64,000 bases of DNA, taken from the NCBI RefSeq assembly GCF_030440515.1, contig NZ_CP076543.1, positions 1,302,001-1,366,000 of the forward strand. The letters are read 5' to 3'. Made by a program: the position numbers and the translations under genes. Numbering within the stretch: the stretch's first letter is position 1; each line of letters begins with the position of its first letter. The DNA comes from Streptomyces xanthophaeus. GTDB lineage: Bacteria > Actinomycetota > Actinomycetes > Streptomycetales > Streptomycetaceae. Under the pieces are notes generated by a model, which saw only the letters and a list, made by a program, of their open reading frames with translations, did no database searches and was not told where the DNA came from. Shown piece by piece: positions 25,859-34,697 of this stretch.

Positions 25859-26610
25859 GACGGCGGTTCCTCCTCGGTCGCGGCCAGGATCTCGGCGAGG
25901 TGCAGGGTCCGCAGCGGGATGTCCGCACGGCGCAGCAGGCCGTCCAGGTGGGCGAGGCAGGAGTTGTCGGCGCCGCACAGCACCTGGGCTCCGGTGCCGG
26001 CCGCTGCCGTGATCTTGTCGGTGCCCATGGCGGTCGAGACGTCCGGGTTCTTGACGGCGAAGGTGCCGCCGAAGCCGCAGCACTCCTCGGCGCCCGGCAG
26101 CTCGACCAGGTTCAGGCCCTTGACGGCGGCCAGCAGCCGCCGCGGCCGGTCCCCTAGGCCCAGGCTGCGCAGGCCGTGGCAGGAGGGGTGGTAGGTGACG
26201 GTGTGCGGGTAGTACGCGCCGACGTCGGTCACCCCGAGCACGTCGACCAGGAACTCGGTCAGCTCGTACACGCGCGGCGCGAGCGCGGCGGCCGCCTCGG
26301 CGAGCTCGCTGCCGCGCCCCTCGGCCTCCGCCTTGCGGCCGATGCGCGGATAGTGCTCGCGGAGCATCGCGGCGCAGGACCCGGAGGGAGTGACCACGTA
26401 CGGGTGTCCCGCGAAGGCCCGCGCGGTACGCCGCATCAGCGGTTCGGTCTCGTACCGGTAGCCGGTGTTGTACTGCGGCTGCCCGCAGCAGCTCTGGGCC
26501 GCCGGGAAGTCCACGCCGACCCCGAGCCGCTCCAGGAGGCGTACGACGGCGATGCCGGTCCGCGGGTAGAGCGCGTCGTTGACGCAGGTGACGAACAGGG
26601 CGGCTCGCAT
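25855..26610 (-). CDS. lutA: L-lactate utilisation protein LutA
   Basis: A 251-residue protein with two CCG motifs (AAQSCCGQPQYNTGY and EECCGFGGTF), which bind iron-sulfur or heme-related cofactors in the heterodisulfide-reductase-like family. CNDALYP in the N terminus and the second CHGLRSLG are also diagnostic. The ATG at 26610 fits family starts, though no Shine-Dalgarno is visible and the start codon may be the 5' end of the mRNA. It heads the lutABC operon and is divergent from cobF, with only 18 bp between start codons. Confidence 0.93.
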   Translation of the reverse strand: MRAALFVTCVNDALYPRTGIAVVRLLERLGVGVDFPAAQSCCGQPQYNTGYRYETEPLMRRTARAFAGHPYVVTPSGSCAAMLREHYPRIGRKAEAEGRGSELAEAAAALAPRVYELTEFLVDVLGVTDVGAYYPHTVTYHPSCHGLRSLGLGDRPRRLLAAVKGLNLVELPGAEECCGFGGTFAVKNPDVSTAMGTDKITAAAGTGAQVLCGADNSCLAHLDGLLRRADIPLRTLHLAEILAATEEEPPS

Positions 26611-26616
26611 GATGGG

Positions 26617-26623
26617 CACAATA
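26617..26623. promoter_or_regulatory. Possible shared -10 core of two divergent leaderless promoters
   Basis: CACAATA between lutA and cobF reads CACAAT on plus, ending 6 bp before the cobF GTG, and TATTGT on minus, ending 7 bp before the lutA ATG. Neither gene has a Shine-Dalgarno. This is a model from spacing, not a proven promoter. Confidence 0.4.
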
Positions 26624-26628
26624 GCCCG

Positions 26629-27381
26629 GTGAAGAAGTTCTCAGTGATCGGCATAGGCGCGGGCGACCCGGACCATCTGACCCTCCAGGCGGTCAGGGCG
26701 ATCGGCGCGGCGGACGCATTCCTCATCCTGGAGAAGGGCGAGGAGAAGGCGGATCTGACCGGGCTGCGGCGCGCGATGCTCGACGCGCACGCCCGGCCGG
26801 GCCACCGGCTGGTGGAGGGCCGCGACCCGGACCGGGACCGGACGCCCGCCGACTACACCCCGACGGTGGACGGCTGGCGCAGCGCGCGGGCCGGGCTCTT
26901 CGAGCGTTTCATCGCGGAGGATCTGGCGGACGGCGAGACCGGGGCTTTCCTGGTCTGGGGCGATCCTTCCCTCTACGACTCCACGCTCGCGATCCTCGAC
27001 GAGGTGCTGGAGCGCGGCCGGGTGACCTTCGAGCACGAGGTCGTGCCCGGCATCAGCAGCATCTCGGCGCTGCTGGCACGGCACCGGACCAATCTGAACC
27101 GGGTCGGTCGCCCGGTCCAGATCACCACCGGCCGCAGGCTGGCCGAGGGCTGGCCGGACGACGTGGACGACGTGGTGGTGATGCTGGACGCGCGGCACGC
27201 CTTCACCGCCCACCTGGACCAGGACCTCTTCATCTACTGGGGGGCCTACGTGGGCACCCCGGACGAGATCCTGGTCTCGGGCAAGCTCGCGGAGGTCGCC
27301 GGGCGGATCGAGGAGCTGCGCACCGAGGCCCGCGCCCGCAAGGGGTGGATCATGGACACGTACCTGCTCAGGCGCGGCTGA
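26629..27381 (+). CDS. cobF: Precorrin-6A synthase (deacetylating), CobF
   Basis: A 250-residue SAM-dependent methyltransferase. The N terminus VKKFSVIGIGAGDPDHLTLQ is the glycine-rich tetrapyrrole-methylase motif; FLVWGDPSLYDSTLAIL and HEVVPGISSISALLARH are conserved cobalamin-branch segments. CobF converts precorrin-5 to precorrin-6A in aerobic cobalamin synthesis. The GTG at 26629 has no SD, suggesting a leaderless message. No other cob genes are nearby. Its 3' end overlaps the convergent aminotransferase by 14 bp. Confidence 0.9.
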   Translation: MKKFSVIGIGAGDPDHLTLQAVRAIGAADAFLILEKGEEKADLTGLRRAMLDAHARPGHRLVEGRDPDRDRTPADYTPTVDGWRSARAGLFERFIAEDLADGETGAFLVWGDPSLYDSTLAILDEVLERGRVTFEHEVVPGISSISALLARHRTNLNRVGRPVQITTGRRLAEGWPDDVDDVVVMLDARHAFTAHLDQDLFIYWGAYVGTPDEILVSGKLAEVAGRIEELRTEARARKGWIMDTYLLRRG

Positions 27382-28552
27382 GGTAGGGCGGGAGGACGGC
27401 GGCGAGGCGTTCGTACTCCTCGGGCCGGTTGTAGATCTGGCCGCAGACGCGGATGCCGCCGCCGCCCGGCCAGGGCCAGATCAGCACCCGGATGCCCTGC
27501 TCGGCCGCGATCCGCTCGCGCAGCGCGCGGGCCCGGTCCGGGGTGTCGGCGACCCCGGCCGGCAGGCGCAGGGTGCGCATGGCGAGGGCCTCGCCGTGCG
27601 GGAGCGGGGTGAGCCCGGGGAGCTCGGCGAGCAGGGCCGCTCCGTGGGCGGCCAGTGCGCTGTTGTGGGCCCGGACCTTGGCCGCGTCGAGGCGTTCGAG
27701 GAGGTCCAGCCCCTCGGGGGCGGCGAGCCAGCCGGTGTAGTCGGCGGTGGCGCGGTTCTCGACGGAACGCGGGAATCCGTGCTGGTCCTCCCAGGACGGT
27801 ACGAGGGCCCTGATCCGGCTGCGGTGCTGCGGGGCGACGGCCAGGACCGCGCTGCCGGAGGGCGCGTAGCCCCATTTGTGCAGGTTGCCGAACCAGAAGT
27901 CGGCGCCGCCCGCGAGGGGGTCGGGGAGCATGCCCAGGGCGTGGGCGCCGTCGACGACGGTGGTGACCCCGCGGTCGCGCAGGTCCGCGAGGAGCTGCGG
28001 GGAGGCGATGATGCGGGCGGTGGGCGAGCTGACGTGGTCGAGTACGGCCACCTTCGTACGGGGTGTCAGCGCGGCCAGCACGCTCTCGCGTACGGCGTCC
28101 TCGTCGGGCAGGTGGGGGTCCAGGGCCACGGTGGTGACCGGGGCGCGGCGGGCGGCGGCCGCGACGACGGTGCCGTAGCCGTGGTCGGTGACCAGGATCT
28201 CGTCGCCTTCGGCGAGCGGGACGGCGTCCAGGGCGAGGTTGGCGCCCTCGGTGGCGTTGGCGATGAAGGCGATCCCGCCGGGGTCGGCGCCGAGGTGGGC
28301 GGCGATCCGGGTGCGGGCCTCGGCGAGGCGGTCCGGGACGGCGATGAAGAAGGCGTCGGGGTCGGCGTGGACCTCGGCGCGGAGCGCGGCCTGGGCCTCC
28401 TGGACGGGGACGGGCACCGCGCCGAAGGAGCCGTGGTTCAGGTGGGCGACGCGGGGGTCGAGGCGGAACAGGGCGGGTCCGCCGGGGAACTCGTGGGCGG
28501 GTCCGGCGGGGAACTCGTGGGCGGGTCCGGCGGGACGTATCGGCTCGGTCAC
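27368..28552 (-). CDS. Class V aminotransferase / isopenicillin N epimerase-like
   Basis: A 394-residue fold-type I PLP enzyme. Visible features are HLNHGSFGAVPVPVQEAQ, the PLP region FIANATEGANLALDA, VLDHVSSPTARII, the Asp in VVDGAHALG and the likely PLP-lysine in NLHKWGYAPSG. It resembles isopenicillin N epimerase-like and cysteine-desulfurase-like proteins. No beta-lactam cluster is present, so the substrate is unknown. The N terminus has an odd short duplication (PAHEFPAGPAHEFPGGPA). The GTG at 28552 overlaps the stop of a truncated LysR frame and uses GAGGAG within it as RBS. Confidence 0.88.
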   Translation of the reverse strand: MTEPIRPAGPAHEFPAGPAHEFPGGPALFRLDPRVAHLNHGSFGAVPVPVQEAQAALRAEVHADPDAFFIAVPDRLAEARTRIAAHLGADPGGIAFIANATEGANLALDAVPLAEGDEILVTDHGYGTVVAAAARRAPVTTVALDPHLPDEDAVRESVLAALTPRTKVAVLDHVSSPTARIIASPQLLADLRDRGVTTVVDGAHALGMLPDPLAGGADFWFGNLHKWGYAPSGSAVLAVAPQHRSRIRALVPSWEDQHGFPRSVENRATADYTGWLAAPEGLDLLERLDAAKVRAHNSALAAHGAALLAELPGLTPLPHGEALAMRTLRLPAGVADTPDRARALRERIAAEQGIRVLIWPWPGGGGIRVCGQIYNRPEEYERLAAVLPPYLSRA

Positions 28553-29140
28553 TGCTCCTCCGGGGATGCGGCGCGGCTGTCCTGCGGATCATCTCCCGCG
28601 GCCGCCGGCTCCGGTAGACCGCCGCCGGCTCCGGTAGACCGCCGCCGGCGCCGGCGAGCCGGCGGGTGATCGGGCGGGACGGCGACGACGAGCCGCTCGC
28701 TGACGAGCGTGAGGGCTGCCGGTCCGGCCGGTGCGGCGGTCGCGGCCCCGGTGAGGGCCACGTCCACCGCGCCGGCGCGGACCCCTTGGGCGAGCCGGTC
28801 GGAGTTGTCCTCCAGCAGGGCGATCTCCACACCGGGGTGGGCCCGGTGGAAGGCGGTGAGGGCGTCGAACAGCGGGGTGACGGTGCAGCCGACGACCATG
28901 CCGACCGTGACCCGGCCCCGGATCACGCCGGCCACGTCCCCCACCGCCCGGCCGACCGCCTCGGCGGCGGCGAGCGCGGCCCGGGCGGGTGCGAGCGCGG
29001 CCGCTCCGGCCTCGGTCAGGCCGGTGGTGCGGGCCGAGCGGGTCGAAGAGCTCGGCGGCGAGCTCCTGTTCCGGTCGGCGGATCCGGGCGCTGACCCCGG
29101 ACCGGCTGATGTGCACCCGCTCGGCCGCCCGGGTGAAGCA
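28549..29140 (-). pseudogene. LysR regulator remnant, frameshifted and truncated
   Basis: An HTH piece FTRAAERVHISRSGVSARIR to ELFD is read from about 29136, without the normal start. An extra C at about 29044 shifts the frame. The effector-domain start (VGDVAGVIRGRVTVGMVVGC to SERLVVAVPPDHPPA) follows in another frame. The protein then ends in low-complexity Arg/Gly/Pro sequence over tandem 20-bp repeats, about 130 residues short of a normal LysR. Its final TGA overlaps the aminotransferase start. It may once have regulated that enzyme. Confidence 0.82.
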
Positions 29141-29404
29141 GGAGGACGCGGTGATGGCGTACCCGCCCGGGGAGCGGACGGTGGGCCGCGAGGCGATCCG
29201 GGCGCTGTGGGAGAAGGTGCCGGCCCACCGCCCGGTCTTCGAGCCGGAGGCCCCGCTCCCGACGCTGGTCAGCGGCGGCATCGCGCTCACCTCGACCCCG
29301 CCGCGAAGGACGGCTCCGGAGCTCGCGCGCAGGTCGTGCGGCGCCGGAGCGACGGTAGCCGGCTGCGCCTGCTCGACCAGCCGGAATTCACCCCTCCGGC
29401 CTGA
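29137..29404 (+). pseudogene. SnoaL/DUF4440-like remnant
   Basis: The plus strand reads EDAVMAYPPGERTVGREAIR and PTLVSGGIALTSTP, then continues in another frame as KDGSGARAQVVRRRSDGSRL and LLDQPEFTPPA before a stop. This is the 3' half of a SnoaL-like (DUF4440) protein with one frameshift. The 5' half is missing and its break coincides with the broken 5' end of the LysR relic, so one deletion probably removed both starts. Confidence 0.7.
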
Positions 29405-29419
29405 TCGGCAGGACGCCCC

Positions 29420-31171
29420 CTACGATTCGCGGCCGCTGGTCGCCGCGTAGTACTGGAGGTCCTGCACCTCCACCTTGTGGTCCACCCGGTACGGCAGGTC
29501 GACCTTCACTCCGGCCTTGCCGTCCCGGACGACCTGCGCCGAGCTGGTGCCCGCCTTCAGCGGGAGCAGCTGAGAGTGGATCCCGGCGGGGGCCTCGTAA
29601 CTGCCGTCCGCGGTGCCGACGGTCGTCCGGACCGCTCCGGCCCCGGTGAGGAAGCTGAGCACCTCCACCTTGTCCCGGGCCGGGGCGCTCCCCTTGCGGA
29701 GCGACATCACCAGCGACTGGTCGCCCGTCGGGTCGGCGTCCGCGAACTGTGTGCGCGCGGAGAGGTAGAGGGTGTCCCGGACGATCTTCGGCCAGCCGCC
29801 CGTCTTGAACTTGGTCAGGTAGTACGAGGTCAGGTCCAGGTACGCGTAACCGTTGTGCAGGGAGGGTGCGAACTGGCTGCCCTCCGAGTAGTCGTTCCAG
29901 GTGGTGAGCTGCACCCAGTCGGCGTCGTCCTCGATGGCGCGCGTCCAGGTCGAGCGCAGGGTGGCGGTGTTGCCCGCCTCGTCGTAGATGCCCTGGTTGG
30001 GGCGCGCGTCCTGGACCGACACCGGCTGCATCCAGATCTTGCCCATGTCGTGGGCCCGCCGGACGTCGCGCGTGGAGCTCTCCTGGCCGACGTAGCTGCG
30101 GCTGCCCCACTCGGAGAAGCCGTGGCTGATCGGGGCGAACTCGCCGCTGTGGGCGCCGAAGTCGAGGAAGAGCGGGACGAAGGCGGTGCGGATGCCGTGC
30201 TCGGACTTCAGGAGGGCGATGACCTCGGTCCACCAGGCGACGCTCTTCTCCTCCGCCTTGAAGGGCGAGACGACGAGGCGGCCGTCGGGGAGCCGGTGTG
30301 CGGCGGAGGCGTCGGCGAGCGTGGCGATCGCGCCGGCGAGTACGGCGGGGTCGTCGGTCTTCAGCGAGGTCATGTCCGGCATCAGCATGATCTTGAAGGC
30401 CGGGTCCACCGAACGGGCTGCCGCCATCAGCAGGTTGCAGCGGTCCCAGTTCTTGCCGGAGAAGGAGAGCAGGTCGAGGGTGAAGCCGTCGATGCCTGCC
30501 GCGCGGGCCGTGCGCACCTCCTGCTGGAGGTTGGCGTACTCCCAGTCGCCGCTCTTCGGGGCCACGGGCAGCGGCCGGTCGCGCAGCAGGCCGCCGTACC
30601 GGCCGTGCTTCCCGCTCTCGCCGTCGGGGTCGAGGTAGTTGCGGGTGTAGTAGTCCCGGTCCGCGGCCGCGTTGTCGAGGGAGAGCGGGTAGGGGGTGAA
30701 GTAGTGGGCGAACACCAGCTTCTTGCCCCCGCCGCCGGAGCGCAGGGCGGCCGGCGAGGGCATGTCGAAGGGCAGGGCTCCGGTGGGGCGTTCGGCTCCG
30801 GAGTCCACCGCGCCCTTGGGGTTGCCCTTGGCGGCCGCGCCCTGGGTGGGCGCCGGGGGGTCGGCGGGGGACGGGGAGGCTCCGCCGGGAGTGCCGGGCG
30901 CGCCGCCGGTCCCGGTGGCGGCCGGGAGTCCGCCGCCGCGGGCGGCGGCCTCCTGTACGGAAGCCGCGTCGCGGGGGTCCCAGGCGATTCCGGTGGCCGC
31001 GCAGACGCCGACCAGGAAGAAGGCGGAGAGCAGCGTGGCGAGCAGCGGCCTGCGGCCCCGGAAGGCCGGCCGGCGCCGGTGCGACACGGGTCCGGCCGCC
31101 CGGCCCGCGCGTCGTGCCCGCCGGCCCGCACGGTGCTGTGCTCGCCGGTCCGTTCGCCGGTCCGCTGTCAT
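29420..31171 (-). CDS. Membrane-anchored GH71/GH99-like glycoside hydrolase
   Basis: A 583-residue protein. A basic N terminus precedes one membrane helix (PLLATLLSAFFLVGVCAATGI) and a Pro/Ala/Gly-rich linker. The catalytic part (about residue 150 on) begins KLVFAHYFTPYPLS and contains GIDGFTLDLLS, DPAFKIMLMPDMTS and WVQLTTWNDYSEGSQFAPS, the hallmark of glycoside hydrolase family 71 (alpha-1,3-glucanase) and related families. A C-terminal beta domain follows. It probably attacks fungal or bacterial polysaccharide outside the cell. ATG at 31171 has GGGAGGGA upstream. Confidence 0.85.
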   Translation of the reverse strand: MTADRRTDRRAQHRAGRRARRAGRAAGPVSHRRRPAFRGRRPLLATLLSAFFLVGVCAATGIAWDPRDAASVQEAAARGGGLPAATGTGGAPGTPGGASPSPADPPAPTQGAAAKGNPKGAVDSGAERPTGALPFDMPSPAALRSGGGGKKLVFAHYFTPYPLSLDNAAADRDYYTRNYLDPDGESGKHGRYGGLLRDRPLPVAPKSGDWEYANLQQEVRTARAAGIDGFTLDLLSFSGKNWDRCNLLMAAARSVDPAFKIMLMPDMTSLKTDDPAVLAGAIATLADASAAHRLPDGRLVVSPFKAEEKSVAWWTEVIALLKSEHGIRTAFVPLFLDFGAHSGEFAPISHGFSEWGSRSYVGQESSTRDVRRAHDMGKIWMQPVSVQDARPNQGIYDEAGNTATLRSTWTRAIEDDADWVQLTTWNDYSEGSQFAPSLHNGYAYLDLTSYYLTKFKTGGWPKIVRDTLYLSARTQFADADPTGDQSLVMSLRKGSAPARDKVEVLSFLTGAGAVRTTVGTADGSYEAPAGIHSQLLPLKAGTSSAQVVRDGKAGVKVDLPYRVDHKVEVQDLQYYAATSGRES

Positions 31172-31466
31172 TCTGGTCCCTCCCGCGAATATGCCCCTCG
31201 TAGGGGCTGCACAGCAGTAGAGCCCAATCCCGGCTTCCGGACAACCGTTCCCAGGAGCCGGAGTTCGGGTGCGTACGTCACGCGGACCACGGGAACTACG
31301 CCGCCCGTCCGGCGCCCGGACGACGTCCCCACCTGGGCCGCAGCGAACGCGTCGTTCGGAATGCGACATTCCCCTAGCCTTACGGCACAAGTGGCGCATA
31401 ATCGTCGTCACGCGGCTCGAAAAAACCCTCTTGCCGCGCTTGGTCACGCATGCAGTGGGGGGCATC

Positions 31467-31970
31467 GTGCCGATGAGGGAATCCGGGGCCATGGGGGAAG
31501 CCGGGTCGATGAAGGAAAACGGCTTATCCGGAACACTGCCGGCGACGTCCGCCGAAATGTCCCGGCTGCTCACCGCCGTCCGGCGGGGGCGCGTGCTGAC
31601 CGTGGCGGGAGCCTTCCGCGAGCCGCGGAGCCTGCTGGTACGGGAGATCGCGCGGCGGATCGCGTCCAACTTCTACGACGGGGTGGCCGTCGTCGCCATG
31701 AATCCGCAGCACGGTGGCTACGGAGTCCGCGAGCTGACGGCCGAACTGGGCTCCGTACCCGGCATGCCCGCCCCGGCCTGCGGGACGGCGAACACCGCCT
31801 CGTGGCTGGCCGAACGGGACATGCTGCTCGTCCTGGACGGCGCGGAGCAGCTCGGCCCGGACGCCCTGGCCTGGCTGCGGAACCTGCTGGCGGTGGCGCC
31901 GGGGCTGCGGATCCTGGCGGCCGGGCGGTCCCCGCTGGCCTTCGAGCAGGAGCGGATCCACCGGCTCTGA
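31467..31970 (+). CDS. Short ATPase-like regulatory domain protein with a TTA codon
   Basis: A 167-residue protein that resembles the N-terminal ATPase module of LuxR/AfsR-type regulators: RGRVLTVAGAFREPRSLLVR, MLLVLDGAEQLGPDALAWLR (Walker B-like) and GLRILAAGRSPLAFEQERIH. The Walker A motif lacks GKT/GKS, and no helix-turn-helix follows. Codon 20 is TTA (31524-31526), rare in Streptomyces and read by the bldA tRNA, so expression may be developmentally controlled. GTG at 31467 follows GGGGGG; ATG at 31473 is an alternative. A promoter-like CGCATAATC lies upstream. Confidence 0.65.
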   Translation: MPMRESGAMGEAGSMKENGLSGTLPATSAEMSRLLTAVRRGRVLTVAGAFREPRSLLVREIARRIASNFYDGVAVVAMNPQHGGYGVRELTAELGSVPGMPAPACGTANTASWLAERDMLLVLDGAEQLGPDALAWLRNLLAVAPGLRILAAGRSPLAFEQERIHRL

Positions 31971-32230
31971 TCCACCGCCTCTGATCCGCAGGCTCCGGCT
32001 CCACGGACTTCGGCTCCACGGACTTCGGTCCGCCGGGCTCCGGCTCCCGCTCCGGCTCCGCCGAGCCCCGTTACGTGCGCGGCACAGCGCCGCCATGGAG
32101 CCGCCACAGCCCCGCCACGGTGCTGCCACACCCCGGTTCTAGGGTCTGACCTGCGGGTTCGGCGGTGCGCGAGCAGCGCCGCGAACCCCCGTGCGTACGT
32201 TCCCGTCCCCGCACGTACAGGAGACCCTTC

Positions 32231-33661
32231 GTGAGCGAGCACACCAGCACGCCCCGGAACGCGCCCCGCACCGCCCCGGTGGGCAGACGCGGCTTCCTCG
32301 CGGGCGCCGCGGCGGTGGCCGCGGCCGCCGCGACCCCGGCCCTGGCCGGTGCCGCGAGCGCCGCCCCGTCGGCCGGCGCCGCGGCCCGGCCGAACATCCT
32401 GCTGATCGTCACCGACGACCAGCCCAAGCACACCGACTGGGCCCTGCCGAAGCTCGTCGACTGGCTCGGCGGCCACGGCGTCACCTTCACCCACGGGCAC
32501 TCCGCGACACCCCTGTGCGCGCCCTCCCGCTCCTCCGTCTTCTCGGGCCGCCACGCGCACCACCACGGCGTCCGCAACAACGCCGCCTCGCACAGCCTCG
32601 ACCAGTCCGCCACCGTGCAGCGCCGGCTGCAGCAGGCCGGGTACCGTACCGGTCTCTTCGGCAAGTACCTCAACTCATGGACCCTCGCGGACGCTCCACC
32701 GCACTTCGAGGAGTTCGCGCTGCTCCAGCCGGGCTTCAACAACGCGCAGTGGAACATCGACGGCACCGTCCAGCAGCTTCCCGGCTACACCACCAACATC
32801 ATCAAGAACAGGACCCTCGCCTTTCTCGACAAGGCGGCCACCGACACCCGCCCCTGGTTCGCGTACGTCGCGCCCTACGCCTCCCACGAGCCGAACGTGC
32901 CCGCCGCCAAGTACGCCGAGACGCCGGTGCCCGCCTGGAACGGCCGCCCCTCGGTACCCGAGGCCGACCGCGGCGACAAGCCCGCGTACATCCAGAACGC
33001 CACCGCGACCCTCGCCGACGCACAGGAGCTGCGCCGCCGCCAGCTGCGCGCGCTGCTGTCGGTGGACGACGCCGTGCAGGCCGTCCGCGACAAGCTCGCG
33101 GCCCTCGGCCAGCTGGAGAACACCCTCGTCATCTACACCGCGGACAACGGCTACACCTGGGCCGACCACGGCTGGCTGAAGAAGTCCGTGCCCTACTCCC
33201 CCGCCCACGAGGTGCCGTTCTACCTTTCCTGGCCCGCCGGCGGCCTCGGCTCCGGCACCACCGACAGCAGGATCGTCGCCAACATCGACATCGCGCCCAC
33301 CGTCCTGGACGCGGCCGGGATCACCCCGGACACCCCCCAGGACGGGCACTCGCTGCTCACCGCGGCCGACCGCGACCACCTGCTGGTGCAGTGGTGGAAG
33401 CAGGGCACGGGCGGCACCGGACCGAAGACCTGGGCCTCGTACGTGGCGAAGGACAAGCAGTACACCGAGTACTACAACCTGCACACCGATGCCACCGGAG
33501 CGGTCTCCGGCACCGGGCAGGTGGCCTTCCGCGAGTACTACGACCTGGTGAGCGACCCCTACCAGTTGCGGAACCTGCTCCACCAGGCCACCCCGGCACA
33601 GGAACAGGCCCTCGGCATTCCGGCGCTGGCCGCACGGCTGGCCGCCGACCGCGCCGGCTGA
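32231..33661 (+). CDS. Tat-exported sulfatase
   Basis: A 476-residue arylsulfatase-family enzyme. A Tat motif (GRRGFLAGAAAVAAAAA) precedes PNILLIVTDDQPKHTDW, with metal-binding Asp pair. Cys96 lies in CAPSRSSVFSGRHAHHHG, the CxPxR motif that is oxidised to formylglycine. IYTADNGYTWADHGWLKKS is the conserved C-terminal metal site. It hydrolyses sulfate esters outside the cell. GTG at 32231 follows AGGAGA. The FGE that would activate it is encoded 55 bp downstream. Confidence 0.94.
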   Translation: MSEHTSTPRNAPRTAPVGRRGFLAGAAAVAAAAATPALAGAASAAPSAGAAARPNILLIVTDDQPKHTDWALPKLVDWLGGHGVTFTHGHSATPLCAPSRSSVFSGRHAHHHGVRNNAASHSLDQSATVQRRLQQAGYRTGLFGKYLNSWTLADAPPHFEEFALLQPGFNNAQWNIDGTVQQLPGYTTNIIKNRTLAFLDKAATDTRPWFAYVAPYASHEPNVPAAKYAETPVPAWNGRPSVPEADRGDKPAYIQNATATLADAQELRRRQLRALLSVDDAVQAVRDKLAALGQLENTLVIYTADNGYTWADHGWLKKSVPYSPAHEVPFYLSWPAGGLGSGTTDSRIVANIDIAPTVLDAAGITPDTPQDGHSLLTAADRDHLLVQWWKQGTGGTGPKTWASYVAKDKQYTEYYNLHTDATGAVSGTGQVAFREYYDLVSDPYQLRNLLHQATPAQEQALGIPALAARLAADRAG

Positions 33662-33716
33662 CCCGGGCGGATCCGTACCGCTCCGGCCACCCCCGTACCG
33701 TCCCCAGGAGAGATCC

Positions 33717-34697
33717 ATGCCGCCCGAGCCCTGCTGCACCCCCGGACGCGAGCCCGCCGCCGAGGTCCTGACCCTCGCCCGGCGGCCGGGACCCGCGCCC
33801 GTGGGAGCGCCGGCGGCGGACCCGGCGGCGGCCCGGGCCGTACGCGACCTCGTCGCCCTCGCGGGCGGCCGGTTCCTGATGGGGACGGAGGACCCGGACG
33901 GGTTCCCGGCGGACGGCGAGGGTCCGGTACGCCGGGAGGTGGTCGGGGCGTTCCGCATCGCCCCGACCACCGTCACCAACGCGCAGTTCGCGTCCTTCGT
34001 GAAGGCCACCGGCCATGTCACGGAGGCGGAGTCCTTCGGCTTCAGCTTCGTCTTCGCGGGCTTCCTGACGGGTGAACTCGCGGCCGCCTCGCCCGCGGTG
34101 GCCGGGACCCCGTGGTGGCGGGCGGTCTCCGGGGCCGACTGGCGCCGTCCGGAGGGGCCCGGTTCCTCCTCCGCCGCCCGCCAGAACCACCCCGTGGTCC
34201 ACGTCTCCTGGCACGATGCCCAGGCGTACTGCGCCTGGTCCGGGACCCGGCTGCCCACGGAGCCGGAGTGGGAGTTCGCCGCGCGCGGCGGGCTGGAGCA
34301 GAAGCGCTACCCGTGGGGCGACGAGCTGCGCCCCGGCGGGCGGTACATGTGCAACATCTGGAACGGTGACTTCCCGGTCCACAACACCCGGGCCGACGGG
34401 TACGCGGGCACGGCCCCGGCCAAGGCCTTCCGGCCCAACGGGTACGGCCTCTACCAGGCGGTCGGCAACGTATGGGAGTGGTCCGCCGACCGCTTCTCGC
34501 CCGCCGGCCCGGAACGGACCATGCGCGGGGGCTCCCACATGTGCCACGACTCGTACTGCAACCGATACCGGGTCGCGGCACGCACCCGCAACACCCCCGA
34601 CAGCTCCGCCGGGAACATCGGCTTCCGGGTGGCTGCGGACGGGGTGGCGGACGTCGCCGCGGACGTGGCGGCCGGGATCAGCCGAGCTGCCGGCTGA
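33717..34697 (+). CDS. Formylglycine-generating enzyme (sulfatase activator)
   Basis: A 326-residue FGE-sulfatase family protein: GGRFLMGTEDPDGFPADGEG, HPVVHVSWHDAQAYCAWSGT, RLPTEPEWEFAARGGLEQKR, NVWEWSADRF and the copper-binding Cys pair in GGSHMCHDSYCNRYR. It oxidises the Cys of the CxPxR motif in sulfatases to formylglycine. It directly follows the sulfatase and is surely its partner. There is no signal peptide, as expected for cytosolic activation before Tat export. The 3' end overlaps the convergent gene by 20 bp. Confidence 0.95.
   Translation: MPPEPCCTPGREPAAEVLTLARRPGPAPVGAPAADPAAARAVRDLVALAGGRFLMGTEDPDGFPADGEGPVRREVVGAFRIAPTTVTNAQFASFVKATGHVTEAESFGFSFVFAGFLTGELAAASPAVAGTPWWRAVSGADWRRPEGPGSSSAARQNHPVVHVSWHDAQAYCAWSGTRLPTEPEWEFAARGGLEQKRYPWGDELRPGGRYMCNIWNGDFPVHNTRADGYAGTAPAKAFRPNGYGLYQAVGNVWEWSADRFSPAGPERTMRGGSHMCHDSYCNRYRVAARTRNTPDSSAGNIGFRVAADGVADVAADVAAGISRAAG

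Noticed and set aside
27368..28552. Beta-lactam cluster suggested by the isopenicillin N epimerase-like enzyme
   Set aside because: No ACV synthetase, IPNS or expandase nearby; the class V fold alone is not specific.
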